A stretch of 64,000 nucleotides of DNA from Paracoccus alkanivorans. Its GTDB lineage: Bacteria; Pseudomonadota; Alphaproteobacteria; Rhodobacterales; Rhodobacteraceae. A program made the translations under genes and the position numbers. The notes beneath the pieces are model-generated. The model was not told where the DNA came from and did not search any database. It was given only the letters and a program-made list of their open reading frames with translations. Shown here piece by piece: positions 1 to 9,425 of this stretch; the first letter of the stretch is position 1; each line of letters starts with the position of its first letter. The stretch covers positions 496,001 to 560,000 of the forward strand of contig NZ_QOKZ01000002.1 in the NCBI RefSeq assembly GCF_003697785.1. The letters run 5' to 3'.

Positions 1-847
1 CGGCCTCGTCCAGTTCGAACAGGGTCATGTCATAGCCGCCGGTGATGTTGATCAGCACGCCCTTGGCGCCGTTCAGGCTGATCTCGTCCAGGAGCGGGTT
101 GGCGACGGCACGCTCGGCCGCCTCCTGCGCCCGGTTGTCGCCGGAGGCCTCGCCCGTGCCCATCATCGCCTTGCCCATCTCGTCCATGACGGCACGGACA
201 TCGGCGAAGTCGAGGTTGATCAGGCCCGGGCGGACCATCAGGTCGGTCACGCCCTTGACGCCCTGATACAGCACGTCATCGGCCATCGCGAAGGCTTCGG
301 TAAAGGTGGTCTTCTCGTTCGCCAGCCGGAACAGGTTCTGGTTGGGAATGATGATCAGCGTGTCCACGACCTTCTGCAGTGCCTCGACACCCTCTTCGGC
401 CTGGCGCATCCGCTTTGTGCCCTCGAACTGGAAGGGCTTGGTCACGACGCCGACCGTCAGGATGCCCATCTCGCGCGCGGCCTGGGCGATGATCGGCGCG
501 GCGCCGGTGCCGGTGCCGCCGCCCATCCCGGCGGTGATGAAGCACATATGCGCGCCCATCAGGTGATCGACGATATCCTCGATGGTTTCCTCGGCCGCCT
601 TGGCGCCGATCGAGGGCTTGGCGCCGGCGCCCAGCCCCTCGGTCACTTTCGGGCCCATCTGCACGCGGCTGGTCGAGCGCGACTGCGCCAGGGCCTGCGC
701 GTCGGTATTGGCGACCACGAACTCGACCCCGTCGAGCTGTTTCTCGATCATGTTGTTGACCGCGTTGCCGCCCGCACCGCCAACACCGAATACGGTGATC
801 CTGGGCTTGAGCTCTTGTTCGTCGTTCATCATCAGATTGAGGTTCAT
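1..847 (-). CDS. ftsZ: Cell division protein FtsZ (3' end cut by window edge)
   Basis: Tubulin-like GTPase that polymerises into the cytokinetic ring. About 282 N-terminal residues are visible. The tubulin signature GGGTGTG is at residues 109-115, and the glycine-rich [10 protein letters not shown] nucleotide loop is at 21-30. The ATG at 847 gives the usual short N-terminal peptide before the GTPase core. The C-terminal half, including the linker and the FtsA-binding tail, lies left of the window. It is the last visible gene of the ddlB-ftsQ-ftsA-ftsZ series but is separated from ftsA by 221 bp, so it may have its own promoter. Family assignment is certain. Confidence 0.97.
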   Translation of the reverse strand, partial: MNLNLMMNDEQELKPRITVFGVGGAGGNAVNNMIEKQLDGVEFVVANTDAQALAQSRSTSRVQMGPKVTEGLGAGAKPSIGAKAAEETIEDIVDHLMGAHMCFITAGMGGGTGTGAAPIIAQAAREMGILTVGVVTKPFQFEGTKRMRQAEEGVEALQKVVDTLIIIPNQNLFRLANEKTTFTEAFAMADDVLYQGVKGVTDLMVRPGLINLDFADVRAVMDEMGKAMMGTGEASGDNRAQEAAERAVANPLLDEISLNGAKGVLINITGGYDMTLFELDEA

Positions 848-1068
848 GGTTTCCGCCTGTTTGTCGCTGATCGTGGCGGGCTTAATTCACCCGTCCGAAT
901 CCCCCTTATTAGACCCAATCGTAGCGGACATGCCCCTGTCCGTCACCCGAAAAACACGATTCGACCGCAAAATATGGCGGTCTTTTCCGTAACTATCGGC
1001 GGTATCTTGCCAAATTACCTTGATATGGTGGTTGGCCGCGGGCCTTCCACCATCAGGACGCAACCCGG
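848..1068 (-). promoter_or_regulatory. ftsA-ftsZ intergenic region with two inverted repeats
   Basis: A 221-bp gap inside an otherwise tightly packed division gene series. It contains a perfect 6-bp inverted repeat, GACCGC at 963-968 and GCGGTC at 977-982, and a 5-bp repeat, GGACA at 926-930 and TGTCC at 937-941. I see no convincing -35/-10 pair. In other bacteria ftsZ is commonly driven by promoters in or upstream of ftsA, so the gap is a plausible ftsZ promoter or 5' UTR; this is inference. Confidence 0.4.
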
Positions 1069-2403
1069 CTACCAGTTATTGCGGAACCATCGATAGGCCC
1101 GCTTGAGACTGCGTGCCGGATAGGCATCCGCCGGCATCTCGAAATCCCACCACTCGTCCTGCGGATGGGCCGCGAACAGCGCCAGCCCGACGGCGCTGGA
1201 AAAGCTGGGATCGGTCAGCTGATGGGCCAGCCCGTCGATGCGCAAGGGCCGCCCACAGCGGATATTCGGCCCCAGGATACGCGTCGCAAGACCGTCCAGC
1301 CCCGGGATCTGGCTGCCTCCGCCGGTCAGCACGATCTGCTGGCTGGGCATGTGATCGAACCCCGCCGCATCAAGCACTTGCCGCACATTCTCCAGAATTT
1401 CCTCGACCCTCGGGCGCATCACTCCGATGACATCGGCGCGGCTGACGGTGCGGCGGTCGGCCTCCCAATCGCCGGTATCGCCGCCCACCTCGATCATCTC
1501 GCGATCGTCGCGCCCGGTGGCCTCGACACCGCCATTGAGGGTCTTGAGCCGCTCTGCCACCGGCAGGGAAACCCGCAGCCCCTGCGCCAGATCCTGCGTG
1601 ACCAGATTCCCGCCAATTCTAACATGGTCGGCGAAGATCATGTGTTTCTTTACAAAAATTGAAACGCTCGTCCCGCCGCCGCCGAAATCGATACAGGCGC
1701 TGCCCAGTTCCTGCTCATCCTCGACCAGGCTGGCCCGGGCCGAGGCATAGCCCGCCGAGGCGATCCCCGCCAGTTCCAGATCGCAGCGGCGGATGCATTG
1801 CACAAGGTTGCCGATCAGGTCGCCGTCGATGGTCAGCACATGCATGTCGCAGGCAAGCCTGTTGCCCGCATGGTCGCGCGGATCGCCCAGCCCGCTGCGG
1901 TTGTCCACGGCGAAATTCACCGGCTGCGCATGCAGCACCTCGCGCCCGCGCCCGAAATCGGGCGTGTCGCATGCGGCCATCACCGAGGCCACGTCATGCT
2001 CGGTCACCTTGCCCGATTGCAGGGTGATCTCGCCGTTCAGCCCATAGGAGGCCGGGCGCCCGCCCGACATGCAGGCGATGACATGATCGACCCTGACCCC
2101 GGCCAGCTTCTGCGCGGCGGCCACGACGGTGCGAATCGCGCGCTCGGTCTCGGCCATCGTGTCGATCTCGCCCCGGCGGACGCCGCGCGAACGGGTCGAG
2201 GCCGCGCCGATCACCCGGAAATTCGCCTGCCCGGCCATCGGGCCGACCCCATCGGTTTCGCGGAAGGTTCCGGTGCCGTCGAATTTCAGCACCATGCAGG
2301 CGATCTTCGAAGTTCCGATATCGAGGATCCCGATCACCCCGCGCTGCAAGGCCGCCCGGCGCATGTTCCGCATCGCCCGCTGCGTCTGATACAGTTCCGC
2401 CAT
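1069..2403 (-). CDS. ftsA: Cell division protein FtsA
   Basis: Actin-like ATPase that tethers FtsZ filaments to the membrane and recruits later division proteins. At 444 residues it is slightly longer than the E. coli protein. The phosphate-1 motif DIGTSK is at residues 28-33, and DFGGGGT and LTGGGSQIPG further on are the later actin-fold motifs. The arginine-rich stretch before the core (residues 9-21) is an alphaproteobacterial-style extension. The stop of ftsQ lies only 3 nt before the start, so the two are translationally close. The C-terminal segment SLKRAYRWFRNNW resembles the amphipathic membrane-targeting helix of FtsA. Confidence 0.96.
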   Translation of the reverse strand: MAELYQTQRAMRNMRRAALQRGVIGILDIGTSKIACMVLKFDGTGTFRETDGVGPMAGQANFRVIGAASTRSRGVRRGEIDTMAETERAIRTVVAAAQKLAGVRVDHVIACMSGGRPASYGLNGEITLQSGKVTEHDVASVMAACDTPDFGRGREVLHAQPVNFAVDNRSGLGDPRDHAGNRLACDMHVLTIDGDLIGNLVQCIRRCDLELAGIASAGYASARASLVEDEQELGSACIDFGGGGTSVSIFVKKHMIFADHVRIGGNLVTQDLAQGLRVSLPVAERLKTLNGGVEATGRDDREMIEVGGDTGDWEADRRTVSRADVIGVMRPRVEEILENVRQVLDAAGFDHMPSQQIVLTGGGSQIPGLDGLATRILGPNIRCGRPLRIDGLAHQLTDPSFSSAVGLALFAAHPQDEWWDFEMPADAYPARSLKRAYRWFRNNW

Positions 2404-2406
2404 ATT

Positions 2407-3348
2407 TCAGCCCCCTTTCCTTTCCTCGATCACCTTGCCGTCCGGCCCCAGTGGCAGCATGCCCCGTGCCGTGCGGAGGGTATTGCGCGCATCCAGCCCC
2501 AAGCGCACGATCGGCCGGGACGGGTCGCGCAGATCGACCACCGAGATATCGCGCCCCAACATGTCCTGGGCATGGTCCAGGGCGATGGCAGCCTCCAGCG
2601 CGGTCACCGCGCCCTCGGCGGGCAGCATGATCATCTGCCCCTTGTCCAGAATCACGTCCCAACGCCGCTCGCCCTTGCGCACCAGCCCGCGCAGCCGCGG
2701 CAGGATCGGTCCGGCCGCGTCGATCAGCGCCAGCGCCTCTTGGGTCACCAGATCGGCCCCGTCGCCGGCGATCAGCGGCAGGTTCGGGCGCACATCGCGC
2801 GAGGTGACGCTGGCGACCCGGTGCCCCGACTTGTCCAGCATGTCGATTCCGCGGGCATGGCGCCACAGCAGCGCAGGCTGGCGTTCCGTCACCGTCGCCG
2901 AGAGGATGCCACCCGGCTTGATCCGCAGGTCGATGCTTTCCACCGCGTCCAGCTGCAGCACCTGCAGGCGCAGCGCCGCAAGGTCGATATCAAAGCTGGA
3001 TGCGGGCAGATCGACCGGCAGCATTCCCCGCAGCGCCTTATCCACGGCAGGCGATGCGCCCTCGATGGTCATCATCGTGACCTGGAATGCCTCGCGGTTC
3101 TGGACCCTTTCGACCAGTCCGGCCAGACCTTCGCTCAGCGCCGCGCGCCGGCCTTCGTCGGCCAGCCAAAGCCCCGCCGTCATGGCGATCAGGAAGGCGG
3201 GCAGACCGACCCTGACCAGACGGCGGTAAAGCGGTGTCAGCCACATCCGCTCCAGCCGGTATTTCAGCCGCGACGGAGCCGGATCGCGCTTGGGACGCGA
3301 AGGCTGTTCGGCCTGGTTCCGGGAACGATGGTCGATCACGACGGACAC
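2407..3348 (-). CDS. ftsQ: Cell division protein FtsQ
   Basis: Bitopic inner-membrane protein of the FtsQLB divisome subcomplex. The 313 residues comprise a basic cytoplasmic N-terminus (about 1-45), one transmembrane helix (about 46-63), a POTRA domain (about 88-160, with the [15 protein letters not shown] region) and a FtsQ beta domain. The start is a GTG at 3348 lying inside the end of ddlB (13-nt overlap), so translation is probably coupled. A later in-frame start would cut into the basic region, so the GTG is preferred. Context between ddlB and ftsA is the classical arrangement. Confidence 0.95.
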   Translation of the reverse strand: MSVVIDHRSRNQAEQPSRPKRDPAPSRLKYRLERMWLTPLYRRLVRVGLPAFLIAMTAGLWLADEGRRAALSEGLAGLVERVQNREAFQVTMMTIEGASPAVDKALRGMLPVDLPASSFDIDLAALRLQVLQLDAVESIDLRIKPGGILSATVTERQPALLWRHARGIDMLDKSGHRVASVTSRDVRPNLPLIAGDGADLVTQEALALIDAAGPILPRLRGLVRKGERRWDVILDKGQMIMLPAEGAVTALEAAIALDHAQDMLGRDISVVDLRDPSRPIVRLGLDARNTLRTARGMLPLGPDGKVIEERKGG

Positions 3349-4271
3349 AGTGCATCCTCCACCATCCAGCGCATCAGGGCAGGAAAATCGATCCCCTGAT
3401 ACGCGGCCTGTTCGGGGGCCAGCGATGTCGGCGTCATGCCGGGTTGGGTATTGACCTCCAGCAAGGCAAGCCCGTCCAGCCCGCGGCTATCGTCCCAACG
3501 GAAATCCGAGCGGGTCAGCCCGCGGCAGCCAAGCGCGCGATGCGCCCTGAGGGCATAATCGAGGCAGGCCGCCGTGATCTCTTCGGGGAGTTCCGCCGGG
3601 ATCACGTGGCGCGAGCCGCCTTCCTTGTATTTGGCATCGTAATCATACCAGCCATCGGTGATGATGTCGGTGACGGCAAGTGCCCGGTCACCCAGAACCG
3701 TCACCGTCAGTTCGCGCCCCGGCGCATAGGTCTCGACCATCACCCGGGCGGGCATGGCATCGGAAAGCTGCGGCGGCCCGTTCGCCGCCTCATGCACGAT
3801 ATATATCCCGACGGAAGACCCCTCGTTATAGGGCTTGACCACATATGGCGGTTTCAGGACATGGCGGCTGCGCACCTCCGCGGCATCGGCGATGACGCTT
3901 TCCAGCACCGGCAGCCCGGCGGCGCGGAAAACCTGCTTGGCGACGGTCTTGTCCATCGCCATGGCCGAGGCCAGCACGCCGGAATGCGTATAGGGCAGCC
4001 CCATCCATTCGAGAATGCCCTGCACGCAGCCATCCTCGCCCCAACGGCCATGCAGCGCATTGAAGACCACATCCGGGGCAATCCCGCTCAGCCGCGCGAT
4101 AATGTCATCGCTGCGATCCGAGGCCAGTTCGACCTCGATCACCTCATAACCTGCCACCCGCAGCGCGGCCGCGCATTCACGTCCTGACGACAGGGATACC
4201 TCGCGCTCGGCCGAGGGTCCGCCCATCAGAACGGCTACGGTGTGGGCTGTCCTGCTCGACCTGCCCGTCAC
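3336..4271 (-). CDS. ddlB: D-alanine--D-alanine ligase
   Basis: ATP-grasp enzyme that makes the D-Ala-D-Ala dipeptide for peptidoglycan precursors. It has the N-terminal motif [10 protein letters not shown], the HGRWGEDG substrate loop, the [11 protein letters not shown]-grasp region and the metal-binding EVNTQPGMT near the C-terminus. The open frame extends to 4346, but I chose the GTG at 4271: it is preceded by GAGAGG with 7 nt spacing and gives 311 residues, close to the family norm of about 306. The ATG at 4346 would add 25 residues with no homology-like character. The 282 bp upstream (4272-4553) separate it from the Hint gene and presumably hold the promoter of the ddlB-ftsQ-ftsA unit; I see no clear elements there. 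Confidence 0.95.
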   Translation of the reverse strand: MTGRSSRTAHTVAVLMGGPSAEREVSLSSGRECAAALRVAGYEVIEVELASDRSDDIIARLSGIAPDVVFNALHGRWGEDGCVQGILEWMGLPYTHSGVLASAMAMDKTVAKQVFRAAGLPVLESVIADAAEVRSRHVLKPPYVVKPYNEGSSVGIYIVHEAANGPPQLSDAMPARVMVETYAPGRELTVTVLGDRALAVTDIITDGWYDYDAKYKEGGSRHVIPAELPEEITAACLDYALRAHRALGCRGLTRSDFRWDDSRGLDGLALLEVNTQPGMTPTSLAPEQAAYQGIDFPALMRWMVEDALCPS

Positions 4272-4553
4272 GTTTCTGCCTCTCGAAACCCGGTTGATCC
4301 GGGTCTTGTTCAATCCGATGCGGCCGGGTTCATCCCGGTCCTGCACCTTGTCGTATCAGGATAGCCGCAAATCGCGAATCACAAAAGGGGCTTTTTCGAG
4401 GTTCGGCGGAAACTGTTGATTCGAACGGGCGAAAGCCATGGGCCCGAAAAATTCCGGCGCTCGCGCCTTCTGGGCCGCACGAACGCCGGTCACAGGGAAT
4501 ACGTTTCCGCAAAGCTCCCGGCCGATCACCGGAAACCGGGAGCGAAGACCAGG

Positions 4554-5714
4554 CTAGCTGATCAGTTCGCGGCCGGTCAGGGCATGGCGACCGATCAGGT
4601 GACGCGCCGTCCGTCCCTCGACCAGAGGCCGGGCCGGCTGCGCAACCACCTCCGAATCCAATTCGCGCAGTTCGGGGAACAGCGCGAGGATTTCATCGCG
4701 CGCTGCCGGACCGACCGCCTTCAGCGCTCCGGGGCCGGCATAGAGGCTTTCGGTTTCCGCGCCATTGGCCAGGACAAGCTGGTGATCGTCGAACATGAAG
4801 TGGAAATATTCGACCTCCGGCATGTCCCGGGCGATCTCGATCCCATCGACATCCAGCAACTGCCTGGCCGCGACCAGAACTTCGTCGATACCGAACATGC
4901 GCTGCGCAAGCTTGGAGCGGACCAGGATCCGATGCTGCGGGGAAACAATCAGATCGGATGCCGGTGTGTTTCTTCCAAGAGCGCCGGCCCTGATGCGGAT
5001 CGGGCGAAGCTTGGGATTGCATTCCAGAAAGATCCCGTCAACCTTGCGCGACCCGATCCAGCGGATCGGCTGAAGGCCGTTATCCCTTGTCAGGACCAGA
5101 TCACCGACGGCCAGATCCTCGACGGGTTTCTGACCGTCCCGAACCGTAATCGCGACGCCACGGGTAAAGCACGGGGTCTGATATTCCCATGCGTCCCGGC
5201 TCGCCGCAAGGCCCGAGTTCGTAGCCGTAGAAAGGGTCCCGAGTTTCAGGGCCTGGATGGGTTTCGCTTCCATCGCATCCTGAGAGCCGTTCTGCGTCAC
5301 CTGCGGCGCCCAGAAAGTCTCTCCGTTATAGTCCTGGAATATATGGGCCTGAATGGTCGCGGTCGTTCCATCCGTATAGGTTATGACGCTGTTGTTATAA
5401 ACGGCCAGCACATCATATGCGTGCGGTGTCCAGGTCTGCCCGCCATCTGCAGTTGTCCGGAAATATTCGTATTTTGAGCCGGTATTCTGATTGGGGTCGG
5501 CATTGTTGTTATAGGTGTCGGCGGGGGAGTTGGCGGTATAGCTCGTATAGCCCGGCCGGGTCGTGAGATGCCGGAAATCCTCCCAAAGCGGATCGGTTTC
5601 GGCTCCGAAAGTCCTGCCATTGAACTGGCTGGCGGCTTCGGTGGTACCGTTCCCCCTCGTGGTATCCATGAGGGGAAGTTTGCCCAAATATAGAACGTTG
5701 AATGCTGTCGGCAT
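4554..5714 (-). CDS. Hint-domain protein of the Rhodobacteraceae Hint_2 type
   Basis: A 386-residue protein of unknown role. The N-terminal half (about 1-178) is Asn/Thr/Gly-rich and resembles the secreted-type N-termini of Rhodobacteraceae Hint proteins (start MPTAFNV). The C-terminal half carries a Hint fold: the candidate nucleophile Cys is in TPCFTRG, followed by VEDLAVGDLVLTRDNG, QPIRWIGSR, IVSPQHRILV and the late block FDDHQLVLANGAE. No C-terminal His-Asn and no extein are present, so it is not an intein. The start at 5714 has AGAGG 6 nt upstream; the frame stays open to 5837. Codon use and base composition are more AT- and Asn-rich than the flanking dcw genes, suggesting acquisition. 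No secretion or processing partner lies nearby. Function unknown. Confidence 0.8.
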   Translation of the reverse strand: MPTAFNVLYLGKLPLMDTTRGNGTTEAASQFNGRTFGAETDPLWEDFRHLTTRPGYTSYTANSPADTYNNNADPNQNTGSKYEYFRTTADGGQTWTPHAYDVLAVYNNSVITYTDGTTATIQAHIFQDYNGETFWAPQVTQNGSQDAMEAKPIQALKLGTLSTATNSGLAASRDAWEYQTPCFTRGVAITVRDGQKPVEDLAVGDLVLTRDNGLQPIRWIGSRKVDGIFLECNPKLRPIRIRAGALGRNTPASDLIVSPQHRILVRSKLAQRMFGIDEVLVAARQLLDVDGIEIARDMPEVEYFHFMFDDHQLVLANGAETESLYAGPGALKAVGPAARDEILALFPELRELDSEVVAQPARPLVEGRTARHLIGRHALTGRELIS

Positions 5715-5826
5715 CAGAGACCTCTGTGAAACAATCGCGCCGATGCGCCACACGAATTCGCGACAAGCCGTTCTCTCGCGGAAACGTGGTGAATCATCGG
5801 CAGATGATTGGTTAACGAAATGGTAA

Positions 5827-5853
5827 ACGGTATACAATAAAAATGTATACCGT
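5827..5853. promoter_or_regulatory. Perfect 10-bp inverted repeat upstream of the Hint gene
   Basis: ACGGTATACA at 5827-5836 is mirrored exactly by TGTATACCGT at 5844-5853, with a 7-nt A-rich spacer. It sits 113-139 bp upstream of the Hint gene start, in a markedly AT-rich stretch, and does not belong to the neighbouring dispersed repeat. It could be an operator or a transcribed hairpin; the symmetry and lack of a T tract favour a protein-binding site. The whole gene-free stretch 5715-6055 holds this element, the 104-bp repeat at 5865-5968 and nothing else I can identify. Confidence 0.5.
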
Positions 5854-5864
5854 AGGCATTTCTA

Positions 5865-5968
5865 CCTACATCGCTTCGGTTTTCCGCTGAAGCACCGAAA
5901 CGATGTAAATTTTTGTTTTTACGCATTTCCGGACGCAAAACCGGTATCCACTTTCGCTGGAAATGCTT
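5865..5968. repeat. 104-bp dispersed intergenic repeat, copy 1
   Basis: Aligned without gaps with 16465-16568, exactly 10600 bp away, with about 12 mismatches by eye. The element has internal dyads: CATCG...CGATG arms (about 5869-5905) and GCATTTCC...GGAAATGC arms (about 5933-5966). The block TTTTGTTTTTAC and the block CCGGTATCCACTTT are fully conserved between copies. It lies between the murB stop and the Hint gene upstream region. Similar palindromic intergenic elements recur in many alphaproteobacterial genomes; I cannot name the family with certainty. Confidence 0.85.
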
Positions 5969-6055
5969 CAGGCGGCCTTCATTCGCCCATGGAGCCGCCC
6001 CGACAGCTCTGCCCGCTCGGGCCGCGGCGGTGTAACGCCGGCTCCTGCCGCGTTT

Positions 6056-6997
6056 TCAGCCTTGCTTGTCCCCGGGCAGGGGGTCGCCCACGCGGATCAC
6101 TTCCCACTGAAGTTCGTGGCCGCTTTCCTCCAGCACGCGGCGGCGCACCAGCTCACCCAGGGCTTCCAGGTCGGCCGCCGTGGCACCACCGGCATTCAAC
6201 AGGAAATTCGGGTGCTTTTCAGACATCTGCGCCCCGCCCCAGCTATGGCCGCGCAGCCCGGCCCGGTCGATCAGGGACCAGGCCTTCAGCTCATGCGTGT
6301 CGTCCTCCCGCCCGGTCGAGCTGAATCCGGCCGGGTTGCGGAAGGTCGAACCGGCGCTGCGCTCTTTCGTCGGCTGTGTCGCGTCGCGCCTGGCAAGCTG
6401 ATCAGCCATCTTACGGTGCAGCGCGTCGGGATCCCCCCTCTCGGCCCGCAGCACCGCCTCGGTGATGATCCAGCCCTCCGGCAGTTCCGAATGGCGATAG
6501 GCAAAGCGCAAATCCCCGGGCTTCAGCACCTCTTGGCGCCCGTCGCGCGTGACCGCTCTTGCCTCGATCAGGTGATCGGCCATATAGGATCCATAGCATC
6601 CCGCATTCATCCTGACCGCCCCGCCGATACTGCCGGGAATGGTGCGCAGAAAGGTCAGGTCCAGCCCCGCATCCGCCGCCCGCCTGGCGACATGGGCATC
6701 CAGCGCCGCCGCCCCTGCCGTGACCCGGTCCCCTTCGGTCGTGATCGCGTTGAAGCCGCGTCCAAGCCGGACCACCACGCCCCGGATGCCGCCATCGCGC
6801 ACGATCAGGTTGCTGCCGACACCGATGGGAAAGACCGGCATGGCCGGATCAAGCTCGCGCAGGAAACCGGCCAGATCTTCGGCATCGGCGGGTTGGAACA
6901 GCCAGTCGGCCGGCCCGCCCACACGCAGCCATGTGAGGCTGTCCAGGGAGCGGTTCGGCGTCAGGGCGCCACGGGGGGTAGGCAAATCGAACGTCAT
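6056..6997 (-). CDS. murB: UDP-N-acetylenolpyruvoylglucosamine reductase
   Basis: FAD enzyme that reduces UDP-GlcNAc-enolpyruvate to UDP-MurNAc with NADPH, the second committed step of peptidoglycan synthesis. It is 313 residues, matching the short type IIa-like MurB of Alphaproteobacteria. The FAD-binding motif [14 protein letters not shown] is at 57-70, and [15 protein letters not shown] at 122-136. Catalytic-type residues are Arg168 in FAYRHS, Ser217 in SAGSTFRNP and Glu299 in LQWEVIRVG. Unlike the canonical cluster, it is cut off from murC by a plus-strand YHS gene and from ddlB by the Hint gene, so it must be transcribed alone or from its own promoter in 6998-7136. Confidence 0.96.
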   Translation of the reverse strand: MTFDLPTPRGALTPNRSLDSLTWLRVGGPADWLFQPADAEDLAGFLRELDPAMPVFPIGVGSNLIVRDGGIRGVVVRLGRGFNAITTEGDRVTAGAAALDAHVARRAADAGLDLTFLRTIPGSIGGAVRMNAGCYGSYMADHLIEARAVTRDGRQEVLKPGDLRFAYRHSELPEGWIITEAVLRAERGDPDALHRKMADQLARRDATQPTKERSAGSTFRNPAGFSSTGREDDTHELKAWSLIDRAGLRGHSWGGAQMSEKHPNFLLNAGGATAADLEALGELVRRRVLEESGHELQWEVIRVGDPLPGDKQG

Positions 6998-7136
6998 TCC
7001 ATGCTGGTAAACAGGGCATTGGCGAAGGTCAATCTGCCGGTCGCCGCCGCCCTGCCATCACGGAATCGCGAACACCTGTAAGATATCCGCTCCGGGATCG
7101 TAATGGCGATGGCAAACCAACAGCACAGGTATCGCC

Positions 7137-7655
7137 ATGAAAGCCTTTTTCCTTGCCACCATCCTCGCTTCCGGTCTCGCGTTCCCGGCCCTTGCGGGGG
7201 AGCAGTTCGTGGATCAGACCGGCTTTGCCGTATCCGGCTATGACGTGGTCGCCTATCGCGATATCGAACAGGCGCCTGTCGGCACGGCCCAGCCCGCCGC
7301 CATTCCCGGCAAGGCGGATATCACCGCCAAATATAACGGCGCGACCTTCGCCTTCGCCACCACGGCAAACCGCGACAGGTTCCTGGAGGATCCTGCCTAT
7401 TACGCGCCGCAATATGACGGTCATTGCGCCTATGGCGTTTCCAAGGGCGGCAAGGTGCCGGGCAATCCGAACCTGTGGCGGATCGTCGACGGCAAGCTTT
7501 ACCTGAACATCACCAGGAATGTGGTCGGTTTCTGGGAGGCGGACATCCCCGGCAATATCGAGCTGGCGGAGGACAGCTGGTCAAGGATCGAACCCGATGC
7601 CGCGTCAACCAGACCGATCCCGGGTTTCAAGTCCCCGGCTCCGCTCGGGGAGTGA
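7137..7655 (+). CDS. Secreted YHS-domain protein
   Basis: A 172-residue protein with a signal peptide (about residues 1-20, ending FPALAG). A YHS domain follows: DQTGFAVSGYDVVAYR, then YNGATFAFATTANRDRFLEDPAYYAPQYDGHCAYGVSKG. YHS domains are often linked to metal-containing enzymes and transporters; this secreted form is common as a stand-alone gene of unknown function in marine and soil Alphaproteobacteria. It is oriented against the dcw genes and diverges from murB. The 3' end has TCCCCG and CGGGGA arms around the stop codon. Nothing shows a role in cell-wall synthesis. Confidence 0.85.
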   Translation: MKAFFLATILASGLAFPALAGEQFVDQTGFAVSGYDVVAYRDIEQAPVGTAQPAAIPGKADITAKYNGATFAFATTANRDRFLEDPAYYAPQYDGHCAYGVSKGGKVPGNPNLWRIVDGKLYLNITRNVVGFWEADIPGNIELAEDSWSRIEPDAASTRPIPGFKSPAPLGE

Positions 7656-7657
7656 AT

Positions 7658-7696
7658 TTCCGCGCCGTCAGTGACCAGTGCAGAGGTAACGCGGAA
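7658..7696. terminator. Possible bidirectional hairpin between convergent genes
   Basis: TTCCGCG at 7658-7664 pairs perfectly with CGCGGAA at 7690-7696. The loop is long (25 nt) and contains a smaller CACTG-type dyad. It fills the 55-bp gap between the YHS stop and the DUF2484 stop on the opposite strand. There is no strong T tract on either strand, so this is a tentative terminator. Confidence 0.3.
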
Positions 7697-7710
7697 CAGA
7701 CAAGCGTGGT

Positions 7711-8001
7711 TCACGGGCTTCCCGGGCCGGGCGGTGGGGTGTCGCACATGATCACTCGCGTCACTTCGCCGCGCCTCGGGCGCAGAGGCTGAAAAAGCAG
7801 CAGGCAAAGTCCGAGCACGAAGGCGGCAACGCCGATAACCGGCCCCCAGTGCAAGGTCAGCCAGCCCAGCACCGGCACACCGAGAAAGATCACCGCCCAG
7901 AACGAGCGGGCCTGATGGCGCCGCGTCACCCGTGGCTGCAGGCTCGCCAATATGACCCAAAGCAACGCCATCGCGCCCGAGATGACGTGCAGCCCGGTCA
8001 T
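7711..8001 (-). CDS. Small membrane protein, DUF2484-like
   Basis: A 96-residue protein with an N-terminal membrane helix (about 3-22), a short basic loop and two more hydrophobic segments (about 33-50 and 55-72). It ends in a basic, then proline-rich tail. Its start overlaps the murC stop by 4 nt (ATGA), so it is co-translated with murC. A DUF2484 gene between murC and murB is typical of Rhodobacteraceae dcw clusters, which together with length and topology is the basis for the call. The role is unknown; position suggests something in envelope assembly. Confidence 0.75.
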   Translation of the reverse strand: MTGLHVISGAMALLWVILASLQPRVTRRHQARSFWAVIFLGVPVLGWLTLHWGPVIGVAAFVLGLCLLLFQPLRPRRGEVTRVIMCDTPPPGPGSP

Positions 8002-9425
8002 GCGGCCTGTCCCCGCAACCGTTCGGGCAGCGCATTGGCCCAGCCAGAGATCGTCCCCGCACCAAGGCAGACGACCATGTCTCCGGGACGGGCCTGCTCG
8101 CGCACCAGGCGTGTCAGGTCATCTTCGTTCAGGATCGCGCGGGCATGGCGGTGGCCATGGGCGATCAGGCCGGCGACCAGGTCGTCACGGGTGGCGCCGG
8201 GGATCGGGTCCTCGCCCGCCGCATAGACCTCGGCGATGGCGACGACATCGGCCTCGTTGAAACAGGTGCAGAAATCGTCGAACAGGTTCGAAAGCCGCGA
8301 ATAGCGATGCGGCTGATGCACGGCGATGACCCGGCCGCTGCTGGCCTGCCTCGCGGCCTTCAGAACGGCGGCGATCTCGACCGGGTGATGGCCGTAATCG
8401 TCGATGATGGTCACGCCGTCCACCTCGCCCACGCGGGTAAAGCGCCGCCCGACCCCGGCGAAATTCGCAAGCGCGCCGCGGATCTCGGATTTCTTCATGC
8501 CCAGGTGACGGGCAACCGCCACGGCGGCAAGGCAGTTCGAGACATTGTGATCGCCCGGCATCGGCAGGGTGCAGCCTTCAATCAGCCCGCCCTCATCGCC
8601 GGTTTCGTCACGCTCGCCCTGCAAGGCGATGTCGAAATGCGCAATGCCCTTGTCGTAACGCAGGTTCACCGCACGCACATCCGCCTGCGCATTGAAGCCG
8701 AATGTCACCACCCGGCGGTCCGTCAGACGGCCGACCAGCGCCTGAACCTCGGGATGGTCGGTGCAGCACACTGCCAGCCCGTAGAAGGGGATCCTTGAGG
8801 TGAAATCGTAAAAACCCTGGCGCAGCGCATCGAAGCTGCCCCAATGCTCCATATGTTCGGGATCGATATTGGTGACGATGGCGATATCGGCGGGCAGGCG
8901 GTTGAAGCTGCCGTCGCTCTCGTCGGCCTCGACCACCATCCACTCGCCCTCCCCGGCCCGCGCGTTCGAGCCATAGGCGTGAATCACCCCGCCATTGATC
9001 ACCGTCGGATCCAGCCCGCCCGCATCCAGCAGAGTGGCGACCATGGTGGTGGTGGTGGTCTTGCCATGGGTGCCCGCGATGGCGATGTTCGATTTCATCC
9101 GCATCAGCTCGGCCAGCATCTCGGCGCGGCGGACGACGGGAAGGCCGCGGCGGCGCGCCTCTTCCAGCTCGGGATTGCCCTTCCTGATCGCGGTCGAGAT
9201 GACCACCACGCCGGCCTCGCCGATATTGTCAGCCTGCTGCCCCTCGAAGATGGTTGCTCCCAGCCCCTCCAGGCGGTCGGTGATCTTCGAACGCTTCAGG
9301 TCACTGCCCTGCACGGTATAGCCAAGGGTCAACAGGACCTCGGCGATGCCGGACATGCCGATACCGCCAATGCCGACGAAATGGATCGGTCCGAGATCGA
9401 AGGGCAATTTGGTCGCCGCGTTCAT
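7998..9425 (-). CDS. murC: UDP-N-acetylmuramate--L-alanine ligase
   Basis: Mur ligase that adds L-Ala to UDP-MurNAc in the cytoplasm using ATP. It is 475 residues. The N-terminal UDP-binding motif [12 protein letters not shown] is followed by the P-loop [12 protein letters not shown], the central-domain [11 protein letters not shown], and the C-terminal [10 protein letters not shown] typical of MurC. Its stop overlaps the DUF2484 start and its start overlaps the murG stop (ATGA, 4 nt), so ftsW-murG-murC-DUF2484 is one transcription unit. GGAG lies 8 nt before the ATG. Confidence 0.97.
   Translation of the reverse strand: MNAATKLPFDLGPIHFVGIGGIGMSGIAEVLLTLGYTVQGSDLKRSKITDRLEGLGATIFEGQQADNIGEAGVVVISTAIRKGNPELEEARRRGLPVVRRAEMLAELMRMKSNIAIAGTHGKTTTTTMVATLLDAGGLDPTVINGGVIHAYGSNARAGEGEWMVVEADESDGSFNRLPADIAIVTNIDPEHMEHWGSFDALRQGFYDFTSRIPFYGLAVCCTDHPEVQALVGRLTDRRVVTFGFNAQADVRAVNLRYDKGIAHFDIALQGERDETGDEGGLIEGCTLPMPGDHNVSNCLAAVAVARHLGMKKSEIRGALANFAGVGRRFTRVGEVDGVTIIDDYGHHPVEIAAVLKAARQASSGRVIAVHQPHRYSRLSNLFDDFCTCFNEADVVAIAEVYAAGEDPIPGATRDDLVAGLIAHGHRHARAILNEDDLTRLVREQARPGDMVVCLGAGTISGWANALPERLRGQAA

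Noticed and set aside
1798..3399. 533-codon plus-strand open frame over ftsA and ftsQ
   Set aside because: Antisense to two certain division genes; composition is that of a shadow frame.
4554..5714. Intein or homing element inside the Hint gene
   Set aside because: No extein sequence on the C-terminal side and no terminal His-Asn; this is a stand-alone Hint_2-type protein.
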